Positions 42,432 through 52,120 of a stretch of 61,201 bases of DNA are shown here, one piece after another. The stretch's first letter is position 1. Each line of letters opens with the position of its first letter. Origin of the DNA: an uncultured Lacibacter sp. (lineage in GTDB: Bacteria; Bacteroidota; Bacteroidia; Chitinophagales; Chitinophagaceae); the NCBI RefSeq assembly GCF_946479605.1, contig NZ_CAMLGT010000001.1, positions 1 through 61,201 on the forward strand, in the 5' to 3' direction. The notes under the pieces are model-generated. The model saw nothing but the letters and a program-made list of their open reading frames with translations, searched no databases and was not told where the DNA came from. The translations under genes and the position numbers were made by a program.

Positions 42432-44036
42432 TTAATATAAACCCACTTCCGCCAACGCAGCAAACTGCAAACCATCCCATGCCGATTTTGCAATTATTTT
42501 AAAGTACCGGAATGTTTTAGTTGTATTGAAATCGAAATATTGTGCTCCGTTGCTGTTTGCAAATACATAATTGCTGACCGATGTAAAATTCACCGCATCA
42601 GAACTGATCAGCAGTTCAGCATTTTTAACAGAGCGGCTTAAACCGCTGCGTTGTGTAACCGATAATCCATTCACTGTTTTTTCCGATCCAAGATCAATCA
42701 CCAGTTCATGCGGATAAACAGCATTACTACCCGACCATTTGCTGTGCCAGTAAGTAGCTGCATTTCCATCAATCACTGTTGCAGCCCGGCCATTGGTGGT
42801 TCCTTCACCACTTGTTTCTTCTGAACTGAAAGCATACACACTCCAACCCTGTTTACTTAATTCATTTCTTGTACTGAAGGTTAACACAGGCACGCCGCCG
42901 GTAAATGTGTAGGAGTAAATCGTTTCAACCACTGTACCATTCTCGTGCACCAGTTTTACTTTCAGTTCATAAGGGATATTATCTGTTTTCTCCACAAGAT
43001 CACTAATGGGCATCTCAATGTAAAAACTATCGTTGTTGATTGGTTTTGATGTCCATGCTATAGAATTATAATCTTTGTTTACACCCGTTCCTTCATTGTT
43101 TACATTGGGATCATTAAAATAAATAAGATCAATTACTTTTCCGCTGCTGATGTATTTTCCTTTTATAACAATAGCTGTTTTACCAGCATCATAATCTGCA
43201 TGAATACGTTGTACTGATGCATTTACAGTTGTATAATAAACTTTATTGCCGGTATTAAACACCTGGTTTGTGTTAAGCACTGCACAATCTGCTGCTGTTA
43301 AAAATGTTGGCGAAATACCCCATGTACTGTTGCCTGCCCACATAAGCGACATACCAAGCGATGTTTCAGAAACGGCTTTTTGCCTGTTGTGCGGAAGGTT
43401 TAATCCATGTCCTAATTCATGAATCATACCGCCGATCCATTTGGTAGCTCTTGTTCCTAAAGTGCCACCTGTTCCTAAATATTTATTATCCTGATCAGCA
43501 TAGTCCAGTGCAAAACAGGTTTTACCAACACCATAAAAGGGAGGGCCGCCTGGTTCGCCATTAGTATCGTATTTATATGCAGGTATAATAACAAGGTAGT
43601 GATCGCTTGTAAATTCAGAAGGATTTGCGGCTTTGTATGCTGCAATTTCAGTTTGCACCGCTCCTGCTCCACCTTCGTATGGATAAGCAGCTTTGCCTTG
43701 CTTCCCTTTTATTTCAATGAGTTTGATTCTTTTTTTTGCATCATCTTTCAGCAATCCAAATGTTTTATTGCCGTAACCATTACGCTGCATTTCTGAACGA
43801 AAAAACTCCTGTGCACTTAATAATATTTCACTCAACCTGCGATGATGATCCACGGGAATAGCCACGTCGTTCGGAATAAAATAAACAACGTTGAGATTGT
43901 ATGTTTTATCGCTGCTGTAATTGTAAGCAGGTGCTGGCGTAACAGGGGGTTGCGTTGGCCCTGCCGGTGCTGCCGGTTTTTTACAGGCTGTTATTGCCAG
44001 CAGTACAACCAAAAAGAAGTATTGAATACGAATCAT
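42432..44036 (-). CDS. Zinc metalloprotease lipoprotein with discoidin-like domain
   Basis: The 534-residue protein has a lipoprotein signal (lipobox AITAC, Cys18) and a Pro/Ala linker. The zincin motif HELGHGLNLPH is at residues 206-216, giving His206, His210 and His216 as zinc ligands. A later SLMWAG could be the Met-turn. The Gly usual at position eight of the metzincin motif is Asn here. The C-terminal 140 residues form an F5/8 type C (discoidin) carbohydrate-binding-like domain, with YWHSKWSG and ITVSTNY-type strands. It probably cleaves glycoproteins at the cell surface. Confidence 0.82.
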   Translation of the reverse strand: MIRIQYFFLVVLLAITACKKPAAPAGPTQPPVTPAPAYNYSSDKTYNLNVVYFIPNDVAIPVDHHRRLSEILLSAQEFFRSEMQRNGYGNKTFGLLKDDAKKRIKLIEIKGKQGKAAYPYEGGAGAVQTEIAAYKAANPSEFTSDHYLVIIPAYKYDTNGEPGGPPFYGVGKTCFALDYADQDNKYLGTGGTLGTRATKWIGGMIHELGHGLNLPHNRQKAVSETSLGMSLMWAGNSTWGISPTFLTAADCAVLNTNQVFNTGNKVYYTTVNASVQRIHADYDAGKTAIVIKGKYISSGKVIDLIYFNDPNVNNEGTGVNKDYNSIAWTSKPINNDSFYIEMPISDLVEKTDNIPYELKVKLVHENGTVVETIYSYTFTGGVPVLTFSTRNELSKQGWSVYAFSSEETSGEGTTNGRAATVIDGNAATYWHSKWSGSNAVYPHELVIDLGSEKTVNGLSVTQRSGLSRSVKNAELLISSDAVNFTSVSNYVFANSNGAQYFDFNTTKTFRYFKIIAKSAWDGLQFAALAEVGLY

Positions 44037-44063
44037 AAACCTATGATAGTTGGGTTCAGGAAG

Positions 44064-44093
44064 AAAGCGGATCAGTTTATCCTGATCCGCTTT
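44064..44093. terminator. Intra-operon hairpin before the metalloprotease gene
   Basis: A perfect 12-bp stem AAAGCGGATCAG with its complement at 44082-44093 and a six-base loop lies between two same-strand genes. The minus strand has only a weak T-rich run (TTTCTT), so it may be a leaky terminator or an mRNA stabiliser. Confidence 0.5.
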
Positions 44094-44100
44094 ACCTTAT

Positions 44101-45081
44101 TTAGTATTTGAACACATTTATTTCTCCAAGGTGCGTTGAAGTATTTGTTGGCGATGCTGCCTGCAATGCTGTGATCTTAATATACCTTAATTCAGTAGGC
44201 GTAATAGGATACTCCTGGAAAGTTCTGTTAGTGGGGTCAAACGCAATATTATCACCAAACAGAATCCAGTTTGTTCCATCAACACTGCCTTCCAGTTTAA
44301 ACCTGGTAAACCCATTGTTGTTATTGTTACGTGGGTGCAACGCTATTTTATCAATAAAATTTAATTGCTTCATATCAATATTCAACCAATGAGGAAATGG
44401 AGGTGCAGTACTGGCCCAGTTTGAATGCCAGAACGTATTTACATCACCATCAATTGTTGCACGGGCACGGCCGTTAACTGCTCCTTCACCCACCAGTTCT
44501 TCACTACTTGCAGTAATATCCCAGGTAGATTTCACTGCAGTTGTAGCAGCCTTACCCTGCAATTTTGAAACAATGATGAATACTGTTTTCAGTTTAGGGT
44601 TAATGGTATAACCTGATGCTTCTTTTATGCTAACAGGCAAGAGATAATTTAACAATGGATCAAATTTTTTGGAGAAATAATTCATTGTAATGGTCCCCGA
44701 TGTAAGTTCTCCCGAACGGATCACTGTTTCCATTTTATCAATGCTGTAACTGTTGGCAGGAAAAGCAAGGTACTGCGGCAAGCCATCTGCCACCCTTGCA
44801 CGGTTTACACTGTCAAATGCAGCTGCATCAATTTCCAGCTTAATAGTAATGTCTTTTGATGAATAACCAACCGCACCAAATCCTGCATTGAATTTAAATG
44901 TGCGTGCTTCATCGGTAAACGGAAACGTTGTAAGCTCCTGTGGAAAGCTGGTAGCCTGCTGTAGAAATACAGCAGCAAGATTATCCGCATCTGTTTTTTT
45001 ATTGTATGCTTCTTCTTTTTGGCAGGCTGCAAGTGAAAGCAAACCGGCGAAAGAAAAAAGCAGTTTTCTATTTATTGTCAT
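44101..45081 (-). CDS. DUF1735/discoidin-domain surface lipoprotein
   Basis: The 326-residue product has a lipobox LAAC (Cys19). A DUF1735-type domain fills about residues 45-175 (FDSVNRARVADGLPQYLAFP, then SYSIDKMETVIRSGEL). An F5/8 type C domain follows at residues 185-325 (DGDVNTFWHSNWAST, IDKIALHPRNNN). It is a probable glycan-binding surface protein (SGBP) that works with SusC and SusD. Its discoidin domain resembles that at the end of the metalloprotease. It lies 29 bp after susD. Confidence 0.82.
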   Translation of the reverse strand: MTINRKLLFSFAGLLSLAACQKEEAYNKKTDADNLAAVFLQQATSFPQELTTFPFTDEARTFKFNAGFGAVGYSSKDITIKLEIDAAAFDSVNRARVADGLPQYLAFPANSYSIDKMETVIRSGELTSGTITMNYFSKKFDPLLNYLLPVSIKEASGYTINPKLKTVFIIVSKLQGKAATTAVKSTWDITASSEELVGEGAVNGRARATIDGDVNTFWHSNWASTAPPFPHWLNIDMKQLNFIDKIALHPRNNNNNGFTRFKLEGSVDGTNWILFGDNIAFDPTNRTFQEYPITPTELRYIKITALQAASPTNTSTHLGEINVFKY

Positions 45082-45110
45082 AAATAATTGTTTGGGTTGA
45101 AGAAATGAGA

Positions 45111-46940
45111 TTAATAGCCAGGAAACTGAACAAGCTGTTTGTTACGGTCAACTTCTGATTGCGGAACAGGCCAGAAAAAGTTTTTCTTTTTCCATGGCGC
45201 TCTTGTTACGGCAATGGTGCGTTGATAAAAAGCTGTCGAGTTAAGAGCAGTACCCTGGTCCATATTCATACCATAAAATGCGCCGCCCTGGTGATGTTCT
45301 GCTGTGTGTGCAATTTTCCAACGACGAACATCAAAATAACGGTGACCTTCAAACGCCAGCTCCAATCTTCTTTCTGTTTGAATCTGCTGACGCATTTCTG
45401 CCTGCGATAAACCCGGCAACAGGTTCGGCAAGCCGGCACGCTCACGAACAAGATTCAGGTAAGTAAGCACATCGGTGTGCCCGGGGTTGTACTCATTCAA
45501 TGCCTCCGCATAGTTGAGATAGATTTCGGCAAGCCTGATAAGCATTGCAGGGCGGTTAATATAGTTACCTGTACCAAAGTTTGTGCTTGGATGAAGATTA
45601 CGGCGTGCCGTATAGCCTGATTTTGGCCAGTCACGTGCTGCACCTTGCTTACCGGAGTTACCTGTGTAGAAAAACCCAACGTATGTCTGTCCAGACTGTG
45701 GCACCACCGGTACTTCAGAACCGCTGAAAGTTACATCAACATAAAAACGTGGTTCACGGTTTACATACATGTTGCTGGTGTTTGCAACATAGTAACCTGC
45801 TTTTGCTGTAGCAAATCCTGTTTCAGTATATCCGCTGCCTGCCTGTGTAATAGGCAAACCATTACTCATTCTGTAAGCATCAACCTGTTCCTGCAGCACA
45901 CCCATACCATTCCATGCAGTACCATTACTATTACGTGGTGCACAGTGGCGTGACCATCCATAGTTACCATCATTTACTGCTGTTGACGGGCGAAGGAAGA
46001 TGCCTTCTGTTTGCCATCCGCTCCAGTAAAGATTTTTTAGTGACAGGAATGCAGCACGGAAAGGATCAGCATTAGTTTCTTTATACAATTGCCATTTGTT
46101 AAGATCGATCACTGCCTTTGCAGCATCAGCTGCTTTCTTCCATTTATTGGCATCGTATGTTTGGCTGATGAGTATTTTACCATCAAAATTTTTGAAATCA
46201 CTCATCTCGGTATTACCATTAAACAAAGGACTTGCATCATACAACAACACTTGTGATATTGCTGCCATTACAATTCCTTTTGTAATACGTCCTGTTTGTG
46301 TAAGATCAGGTGAGCCACTCTGTACATGGGCATCAGGCACATCCAGTTTTGATTTTTCCATTTCACTAACCACATATGCCACACACTCGTCCCATGTACT
46401 GCGTGGGGTTTGGTAATTCGTATTTACATCACCAGGCTCTTCGCCAAGTAATACCACCGGCCCATAGATTTTCATGAGCTGGAAATAAAAATAAGCACGC
46501 AGAAACCTTGCCTCACCTTTGTACTGTTGAATAAGCTGAGCACCATTATCAAGATCAAGGATTTCTTTGTTCTTATCAATGTTCTTTAAAAAGATGGCAG
46601 CGTTGCGAATGGCCTGGTAATTACTCTGCCAGTAACCGGCAGTACCATCGGGTACCAATGCTCCATTGTTAATGGGTAATGACATCCAGGTATAATCCAT
46701 TTCATCAGACATACCTCCCCATTGTGTTGTATAAGGCGTAAGCCATATATCCGGTACAGCACTGTAAATACGTGCAAGCCATTGCATGGACATGTTCCTG
46801 TTTGTAAACACATTCTCCAATGTGGTGATATTATCAGGAACAGTATCAAGAAAACCTTTTTTGCAGCTGCTCACGCAAAGAACAGATAATGATACGGAGC
46901 AGGCAAGAACTGTATTTTTTATAAAACGATTCGTATTCAT
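45111..46940 (-). CDS. SusD/RagB family glycan-binding lipoprotein
   Basis: The 609-residue protein has a signal peptide with lipobox SVLCVSSC (Cys26). The SusD helical repeats are present, with RAYFYFQLMKIYG near residue 130 and LRLAEIYLNYAEALNEYNPG (in part RLAEIYLNYAEALNEY) near residue 470. The C-terminal RRLELAFEGHRYFDVRRWK is the classic SusD signature. It binds oligosaccharide at the cell surface and caps the SusC barrel. The gene is 12 bp after susC, the normal pair order. Confidence 0.95.
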   Translation of the reverse strand: MNTNRFIKNTVLACSVSLSVLCVSSCKKGFLDTVPDNITTLENVFTNRNMSMQWLARIYSAVPDIWLTPYTTQWGGMSDEMDYTWMSLPINNGALVPDGTAGYWQSNYQAIRNAAIFLKNIDKNKEILDLDNGAQLIQQYKGEARFLRAYFYFQLMKIYGPVVLLGEEPGDVNTNYQTPRSTWDECVAYVVSEMEKSKLDVPDAHVQSGSPDLTQTGRITKGIVMAAISQVLLYDASPLFNGNTEMSDFKNFDGKILISQTYDANKWKKAADAAKAVIDLNKWQLYKETNADPFRAAFLSLKNLYWSGWQTEGIFLRPSTAVNDGNYGWSRHCAPRNSNGTAWNGMGVLQEQVDAYRMSNGLPITQAGSGYTETGFATAKAGYYVANTSNMYVNREPRFYVDVTFSGSEVPVVPQSGQTYVGFFYTGNSGKQGAARDWPKSGYTARRNLHPSTNFGTGNYINRPAMLIRLAEIYLNYAEALNEYNPGHTDVLTYLNLVRERAGLPNLLPGLSQAEMRQQIQTERRLELAFEGHRYFDVRRWKIAHTAEHHQGGAFYGMNMDQGTALNSTAFYQRTIAVTRAPWKKKNFFWPVPQSEVDRNKQLVQFPGY

Positions 46941-46952
46941 AAAAGAAGTTTA

Positions 46953-49900
46953 TTAATTAAAACCAATGCGGAAACCCACGTTGTATGCAGTAATGTTGGG
47001 GTATGATGTACCACGACCATCACCTAATTCAGGATCCCATATTTTCCATCGTGAAGCAGTAAACAGGTTTGTTCCGTTCACATACACACGCATGCGGCTT
47101 ACGTTATATTTCTTCAGTGCTTTAATATTGAAATTGTAACCAAGCTCTGCAGTTTTTAAACGCAGGTAATCTGCACGCTTGATCCACCAAGTGCTGGTTT
47201 GGTAATTGGTTGTAATGGTTTGGTTGGTTGAAAGGCGTGGGTAGAAAGGCTTAGGATTAGATGCCTTTGTTTCCGGTGTCCAGCGGTCGGTGATCATGCT
47301 GTACATGTTTCCATACGTTGCACCTTCAGAGAATGGCGTTGTACCAAAACCACCACTGTAGTTAAAATCAACAAGTCCTGCACCCTGAAAGAAAAGGCTC
47401 AGATCAAATCCTCTGTAACCAAATCCAAAGTTCAACCCATAAAGAATACGTGGAATAGCGCCATAACCAATTGCGGTTTGATCATAAGCATTAATGATAC
47501 CATCACCATTCAGATCTTTGTACTTAATATCTCCCGGACGAACATCGCCTGCCTGTACCGGTGAAGCAAGAATTTCTGCTGAATCGCTGAACAAGCCCAA
47601 TGCTACATAACCAAAGCGCTGATCAAGTGTTTGACCCTGCCGGTTTAACCATGGGTATTGCCAAGGTGGTAAACCATCATACACGTTTCGGTTTTTGTTA
47701 TAGTTGAATGATCCTGTAAAGCTGATGAACGAAGAACGTTTGAAACTCTTGGTGTATGTAAGGCTGACATCAACACCTCTGTTTTCTGTAATACCAATAT
47801 TGCCATAAGGAATATTATCGGCTCTGTAACCCGATGCATAAGGGATGGTGTAGTTACGGAGAAGGATACCATCACGACGCTCTTTAAACAACTCTACGAT
47901 CAACTGCAGTTCGTTGTGAAATGCATTGAGCTCAATACCGATGTTATGACGCTTCGATGTTTCCCAGGTTACGTCAGATCCAACCTGTCCTTCAAACAAA
48001 CCGGTGAAGCTGTTTGTGCTTCCGGGTACACCATAAGTATAAGCTGAAGTACTACCGGTATTATTGATCTGTGTTAAGAAAAGGAACCTGTCGTTAGTGT
48101 TACTGTTGCCTGAATAACCATAACTGTAACGGAGTTTAAAATGACTGATCACTTTTGCAATCGGATCAAAAAACTTTTCGTTAGAAACAACCCAGCCTGC
48201 ACCCACTGAAGGGAAGAAACCATAGCGGCTGTTGGGTGTAAAGTTTTCTGAACCGGTATAACCAAAGTTCCCTTCAATAAAATATTTATTATCGAAACCA
48301 TAAGTTGCTCTTCCTGTTAAACCACGCAGGCGGAAAGGAATAGAACTTACTACATCTGTTGCATTCGAGTTTACATAATCACTTTGATTATACAACAACA
48401 TAGCCGATACGTTGTGCAGGCTGTTGAAGGTGTTGCTGTAGTTCAATGCCGACTCAGTATAAATACGTCTGTTGGTTGAAGTAGAAGCTTCGTAACCCAA
48501 TACATCACTTCCTACAGAAATAGGTGTTGTAATAAGATTGTTATCTACATCTCTTCCGGTTGCTCTGAACGTTGATACTCCTCTTGTACGGCGCATGGTG
48601 CTGCCTGAGTAGTTATCAAATGCAAACATGGAAGTAATGGATAAACCTTTAAGCCAGAAACCAAGATCCTGTTTTAACCTGATGTTAGAACGCACCGTAT
48701 TACTGAACTCAGTTGCATAACCTGACCGTGTAAGAGCAATGTAAGGACTGCGTGGAGTACCTAACTGGTACTGTGGCGCCTGCCCGTTTGAATATACAGC
48801 CGGTACAACATGTGGTGGTACACGTGTTGCTTCAGCAAATAGAGCCGATGTGCCTATGCCGGGATAATTACCATTGGTGAGAAAACCGTTAACACCCAGT
48901 TCAAGCTTGGTTGTTTTTGTAAGATCAATATTTACATTAGAAGTAAAGTTGTAACGGTTGTACTTGATAGCAGAGTTATACGCCTGCACATTATCACGTT
49001 TGAACAAACCAACTTCGTTATAATATCCTGCAGAGATGTAGTAGCTGGCAGTTGAAGAACCACCACGTACGTTCAGGTTGATCCTGTTGCTGTTACCGTA
49101 TTGGTTAAATAACTCATCAAACCAGTTTACGTTTGGATACAGGTCAGGATCTGAACCATCAGCATGTTTCTGAATAACATCATCCGTGTATTGTGCTGTT
49201 CTTCCACGCATGGTCAACCCCTCATTATACAAACGCATGAAAGTTGGCGCATCAACAAACTTTGGCAACTGCGAAAATTTGGACCATGCCTGGTTTGCTT
49301 CCACATTGATCTGTGCTTTACCAGCCTTACCCTTTTTCGTGTTTACAAGAATAACACCGTTTGCGCCACGTGTACCAAACACAGCTGTTGCCGATGCATC
49401 TTTCAAAATAGTGAAGCTTTCAATGTCTTCGGGGTCGATGTTGTTAATACTTCTGTCGGGAACTCCATCTACTACAAGTAACGGACCACGTGGACTTGAT
49501 GCAAATGTTGAAATACCTCTGATAAACAGTGATGAGCCATCATAACCGGGTTCACCACTACGCTGTACTGCTACCACACCTGCAAGTCGGCCAGCCAATG
49601 CATTGGTAAGATCACGCACCGGAATTTTAAGATCATCGGGCTTTACAGTAACCTGTGAGCCCACAACGCTGATCTTCTTCTGACGACCGTAACCAACAAC
49701 AGCTACTTCGCCAAGATCTTCTGCTTTAATATCAAGTTCTATTGCCATGTTCCCGTTTACATCCACAGGAACTTCAACACTGCTATAGCCCACTGCAGTG
49801 ATGCTTAGAATTGATGAAGCACTTTTAACACGAATGGTAAATAAACCGCTTGCTGAAGTTGCAACGGTATTAGAGGTGCCCTTTTCTGTAATGTTGGCAC

Positions 49901-50027
49901 CTGTAAGCAGCATACCTGCTTTGTCTTTTACAAGCCCCGTAACCGTTACCGTTCCCTGTTGTGCATAACTAAAGGAAACCGTAAGAAAACAAGCCAGTAA
50001 TAAAAACAGGATTTGTTTAGATTTCAT
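46953..50027 (-). CDS. SusC/RagA TonB-dependent outer membrane transporter
   Basis: The 1024-residue protein has a signal peptide (cut near SYA-QQG). A carboxypeptidase D-like beta domain follows (residues 25-105), then the plug with LLVVDGVPDRSINNIDPEDIE and the SusC motif TRGANGVILVNTKKGK, then the beta-barrel ending in aromatic-rich VGFRIGFN. It imports oligosaccharides with SusD using TonB energy. Length is normal. Two LacI-type operators lie 157-253 bp upstream, and the neighbouring LacI gene has the same orientation. Confidence 0.96.
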   Translation of the reverse strand: MKSKQILFLLLACFLTVSFSYAQQGTVTVTGLVKDKAGMLLTGANITEKGTSNTVATSASGLFTIRVKSASSILSITAVGYSSVEVPVDVNGNMAIELDIKAEDLGEVAVVGYGRQKKISVVGSQVTVKPDDLKIPVRDLTNALAGRLAGVVAVQRSGEPGYDGSSLFIRGISTFASSPRGPLLVVDGVPDRSINNIDPEDIESFTILKDASATAVFGTRGANGVILVNTKKGKAGKAQINVEANQAWSKFSQLPKFVDAPTFMRLYNEGLTMRGRTAQYTDDVIQKHADGSDPDLYPNVNWFDELFNQYGNSNRINLNVRGGSSTASYYISAGYYNEVGLFKRDNVQAYNSAIKYNRYNFTSNVNIDLTKTTKLELGVNGFLTNGNYPGIGTSALFAEATRVPPHVVPAVYSNGQAPQYQLGTPRSPYIALTRSGYATEFSNTVRSNIRLKQDLGFWLKGLSITSMFAFDNYSGSTMRRTRGVSTFRATGRDVDNNLITTPISVGSDVLGYEASTSTNRRIYTESALNYSNTFNSLHNVSAMLLYNQSDYVNSNATDVVSSIPFRLRGLTGRATYGFDNKYFIEGNFGYTGSENFTPNSRYGFFPSVGAGWVVSNEKFFDPIAKVISHFKLRYSYGYSGNSNTNDRFLFLTQINNTGSTSAYTYGVPGSTNSFTGLFEGQVGSDVTWETSKRHNIGIELNAFHNELQLIVELFKERRDGILLRNYTIPYASGYRADNIPYGNIGITENRGVDVSLTYTKSFKRSSFISFTGSFNYNKNRNVYDGLPPWQYPWLNRQGQTLDQRFGYVALGLFSDSAEILASPVQAGDVRPGDIKYKDLNGDGIINAYDQTAIGYGAIPRILYGLNFGFGYRGFDLSLFFQGAGLVDFNYSGGFGTTPFSEGATYGNMYSMITDRWTPETKASNPKPFYPRLSTNQTITTNYQTSTWWIKRADYLRLKTAELGYNFNIKALKKYNVSRMRVYVNGTNLFTASRWKIWDPELGDGRGTSYPNITAYNVGFRIGFN

Positions 50028-50183
50028 AATAACAACTTAGTTTGGTTAATAATCAATTACGCCTGTACATGATCGTAAATAGCTGCAGAGAGGATTCAGT
50101 TAGTTTATTTTTTTACTGTTCTTTTTACAGAACCAATACAGGCTAATCGTAACCAATATTAAGCATGTGTTAACATGTTTTTG

Positions 50184-50201
50184 TGCGCAAACGGTGGCGC
50201 A
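50184..50201. promoter_or_regulatory. LacI-type operator 1 upstream of susC
   Basis: TGCGCAAACGGTGGCGCA is an imperfect 18-bp palindrome with central CG, matching the family consensus TGYRCAAACGNNTGCGCA. It lies 157 bp upstream of the susC start. Confidence 0.6.
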
Positions 50202-50262
50202 AAATCATCAACCGCAAAAACAACAAAAACGCTAAAACCCTTTACAGTAAAGGATTTCAGCA

Positions 50263-50280
50263 TGCGCAAACGATTGTTCA
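50263..50280. promoter_or_regulatory. LacI-type operator 2 between susC and the LacI gene
   Basis: TGCGCAAACGATTGTTCA repeats the left half of operator 1 exactly. The right half is degenerate. It is 79 bp from operator 1, which could allow looping. Confidence 0.5.
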
Positions 50281-50306
50281 ACTATGTTGTAACTGAAGCA
50301 ATAAAT

Positions 50307-50341
50307 AAAAAAACGGGACAACAATGTTGTCCCGTTTTTTT
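50307..50341. terminator. Terminator downstream of the LacI gene
   Basis: The stem CGGGACAAC/GTTGTCCCG at 50314-50322 and 50326-50334 has a three-base loop and A/T runs on both sides. It ends the LacI gene (minus strand) and separates it from susC transcription. Confidence 0.8.
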
Positions 50342-50359
50342 ATTTACTTAAGATCAATA

Positions 50360-51391
50360 TCAGGGAATTGCCTGCTGATAAGCAACCAGTGTTGGCAACA
50401 ACTCTTCTACATAAAATGATTCATCGCCTTTTTTATCTGCCTGTTTTTCAGAAAGTATTTTTATCATCAGCTCCATTGCTTTCTCTCCCTGACCATAAGG
50501 ATATTGTTCAACAGAAGCTAATGGAGGAAAAGCAGTATAACTTGTAATGGGCAGGTTAGCATAGCTCACAAATACCACCGCTTTATTAACAGCAATATTT
50601 TGCTTTTGTGCATACTGCACTGCATCCATGTGTACATAATCATTAAATGTTATAATTGCCTGTGGTGGATTTTTCAGGTTCAATAATTTTTTCATAGCAG
50701 CCTGCGTGCTCTCTTTACTCAGATCTGTTTTTTCCACCAGCTGCATATCCACTTTCAGCTTCTGTTTAGCCACACCATCCATATAACCACTCATACGCTC
50801 TTTACTTGCCTGTAGTTTATCAGGACCATTAATGAATGCAATGCGGCGATAACCACGATGGAACAACCAGCCCACCATTTCAACAGTTCCTTTGTACAAA
50901 TTACAATATACTTTATGTGCATCGGCCATATTGGGTACACGGTCGAAGTACACAACAGGAATATCGTATTTGCGTAATGCCTCCAGATGATCGTAACGGT
51001 TTGTTCCTTTTGAAAGTGAAATGATCAACCCATCAACCCGTTGCTTTTTCATGGCTTCCACTACCTGCTTCTCTCTTTCAGGATCATCATAACTCTGTCC
51101 AAACAAAATGGTGTACTTGTGTTCCATGGCAGCAGATTCAATTCCGCTGATGGCTTGTGAAAAAAACTCTTCCCGTATAAACGGGATGACCACACCAATG
51201 ACAAATGTTTTCTTTTGTTTGAAGAAGATGGCCTGTGCATTGGGTTCATACCCCAGCTCTTCGGCCAGTTGTTTTACTTTCAGCTTTGTTCCAAGACCAA
51301 TACGGGGATGATCGCTTAATGCCCTTGAAACAGTTGATACAGAAACTTTCAGCCGCTTTGCAATTTCTTTTATGGTAGGAAGTTTTTCCAT
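50360..51391 (-). CDS. LacI family transcriptional regulator
   Basis: The 343-residue protein has the N-terminal helix-turn-helix TIKEIAKRLKVSVSTVSRALSD and hinge LGYEPNAQA. A periplasmic-binding-like ligand domain follows from about residue 60, with FDRVPNMADAHKVYC and IAFINGPDKLQASKERMSGY. LacI regulators repress sugar-use genes until an inducer binds. It sits between the CBM9-like gene and susC, and operator-like palindromes flank it, so it is the probable controller of this locus. Confidence 0.95.
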   Translation of the reverse strand: MEKLPTIKEIAKRLKVSVSTVSRALSDHPRIGLGTKLKVKQLAEELGYEPNAQAIFFKQKKTFVIGVVIPFIREEFFSQAISGIESAAMEHKYTILFGQSYDDPEREKQVVEAMKKQRVDGLIISLSKGTNRYDHLEALRKYDIPVVYFDRVPNMADAHKVYCNLYKGTVEMVGWLFHRGYRRIAFINGPDKLQASKERMSGYMDGVAKQKLKVDMQLVEKTDLSKESTQAAMKKLLNLKNPPQAIITFNDYVHMDAVQYAQKQNIAVNKAVVFVSYANLPITSYTAFPPLASVEQYPYGQGEKAMELMIKILSEKQADKKGDESFYVEELLPTLVAYQQAIP

Positions 51392-51404
51392 TAATCAATA
51401 CAAA

Positions 51405-52049
51405 TTAGGGAACTTTGGGTTCAAATTCAATATCACCAAAAAACAGGGGCTGATGAAAATCCGGCTCCGCAGTTTCAATACGCTTCCAGGAAATAAAATG
51501 TGGCTGTTGCAGTTTGTCGCCACATTTATAAAAATTTGCCCTGCACTTTTTCCCATCCAGATTAAACACATTTGTGTACATAAACACACTCACTGGAATA
51601 ATTGCCTGGAGTTGCCATGCCACATGATCAGGTTTTTGCTCAATAGAAGAAAAACATTTTATCCGCTCAATCAATGCAGCAGGCAGCAATGTTCTGTCGT
51701 TGCGACCATCACCAAACCCAAGCAATGTGGTACCAATACAGTTAAATTCAAAGTTGTAATATCCCCTTTCATCGAAGGCAATAAAAAATTCCACACAACT
51801 GTCTTCCCATACTGATGAGTTGATGGCAGTGTTTACATGCCGAACTTCTTTTTCCTCTACCTGGAAATTGAGCACAATATGATCGCCTGTGTGCGCAATT
51901 GAAAATTCTACAGAAGGTTTATACGGAAATGATGGCCATGATAGCTCCGCTATTTCATGAAAGTGAAGCGGCTGAGTAAACATTACTGGCTGTCGAACAG
52001 ATGACAACTCTTCTTTATAAACAAGATGTGGAATTTGCAGCACCCTCAT
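51405..52049 (-). CDS. CBM9-like carbohydrate-binding protein
   Basis: The 214-residue product has no clear signal peptide. It shows the CBM9/DOMON-like pattern: VEFSIAHTGDHIVLNFQVEEKEVRH, then VWEDSCVEFFIAFDERGYYNFEFNCIGTTLLGFG (in part WEDSCVEFFIAF and YYNFEFNCIG), which are usual for family-9-like modules next to polysaccharide loci. It may bind sugar or act with an unseen enzyme. It is 13 bp upstream of the LacI gene, and a LacI operator lies 72 bp before its start. Confidence 0.72.
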   Translation of the reverse strand: MRVLQIPHLVYKEELSSVRQPVMFTQPLHFHEIAELSWPSFPYKPSVEFSIAHTGDHIVLNFQVEEKEVRHVNTAINSSVWEDSCVEFFIAFDERGYYNFEFNCIGTTLLGFGDGRNDRTLLPAALIERIKCFSSIEQKPDHVAWQLQAIIPVSVFMYTNVFNLDGKKCRANFYKCGDKLQQPHFISWKRIETAEPDFHQPLFFGDIEFEPKVP

Positions 52050-52120
52050 AAATTTATCGTTTATGCCTTTATTTGCATTCAGGCAAACATTAAATGTAAG
52101 GAATCAGTAAAAATCCCGTT

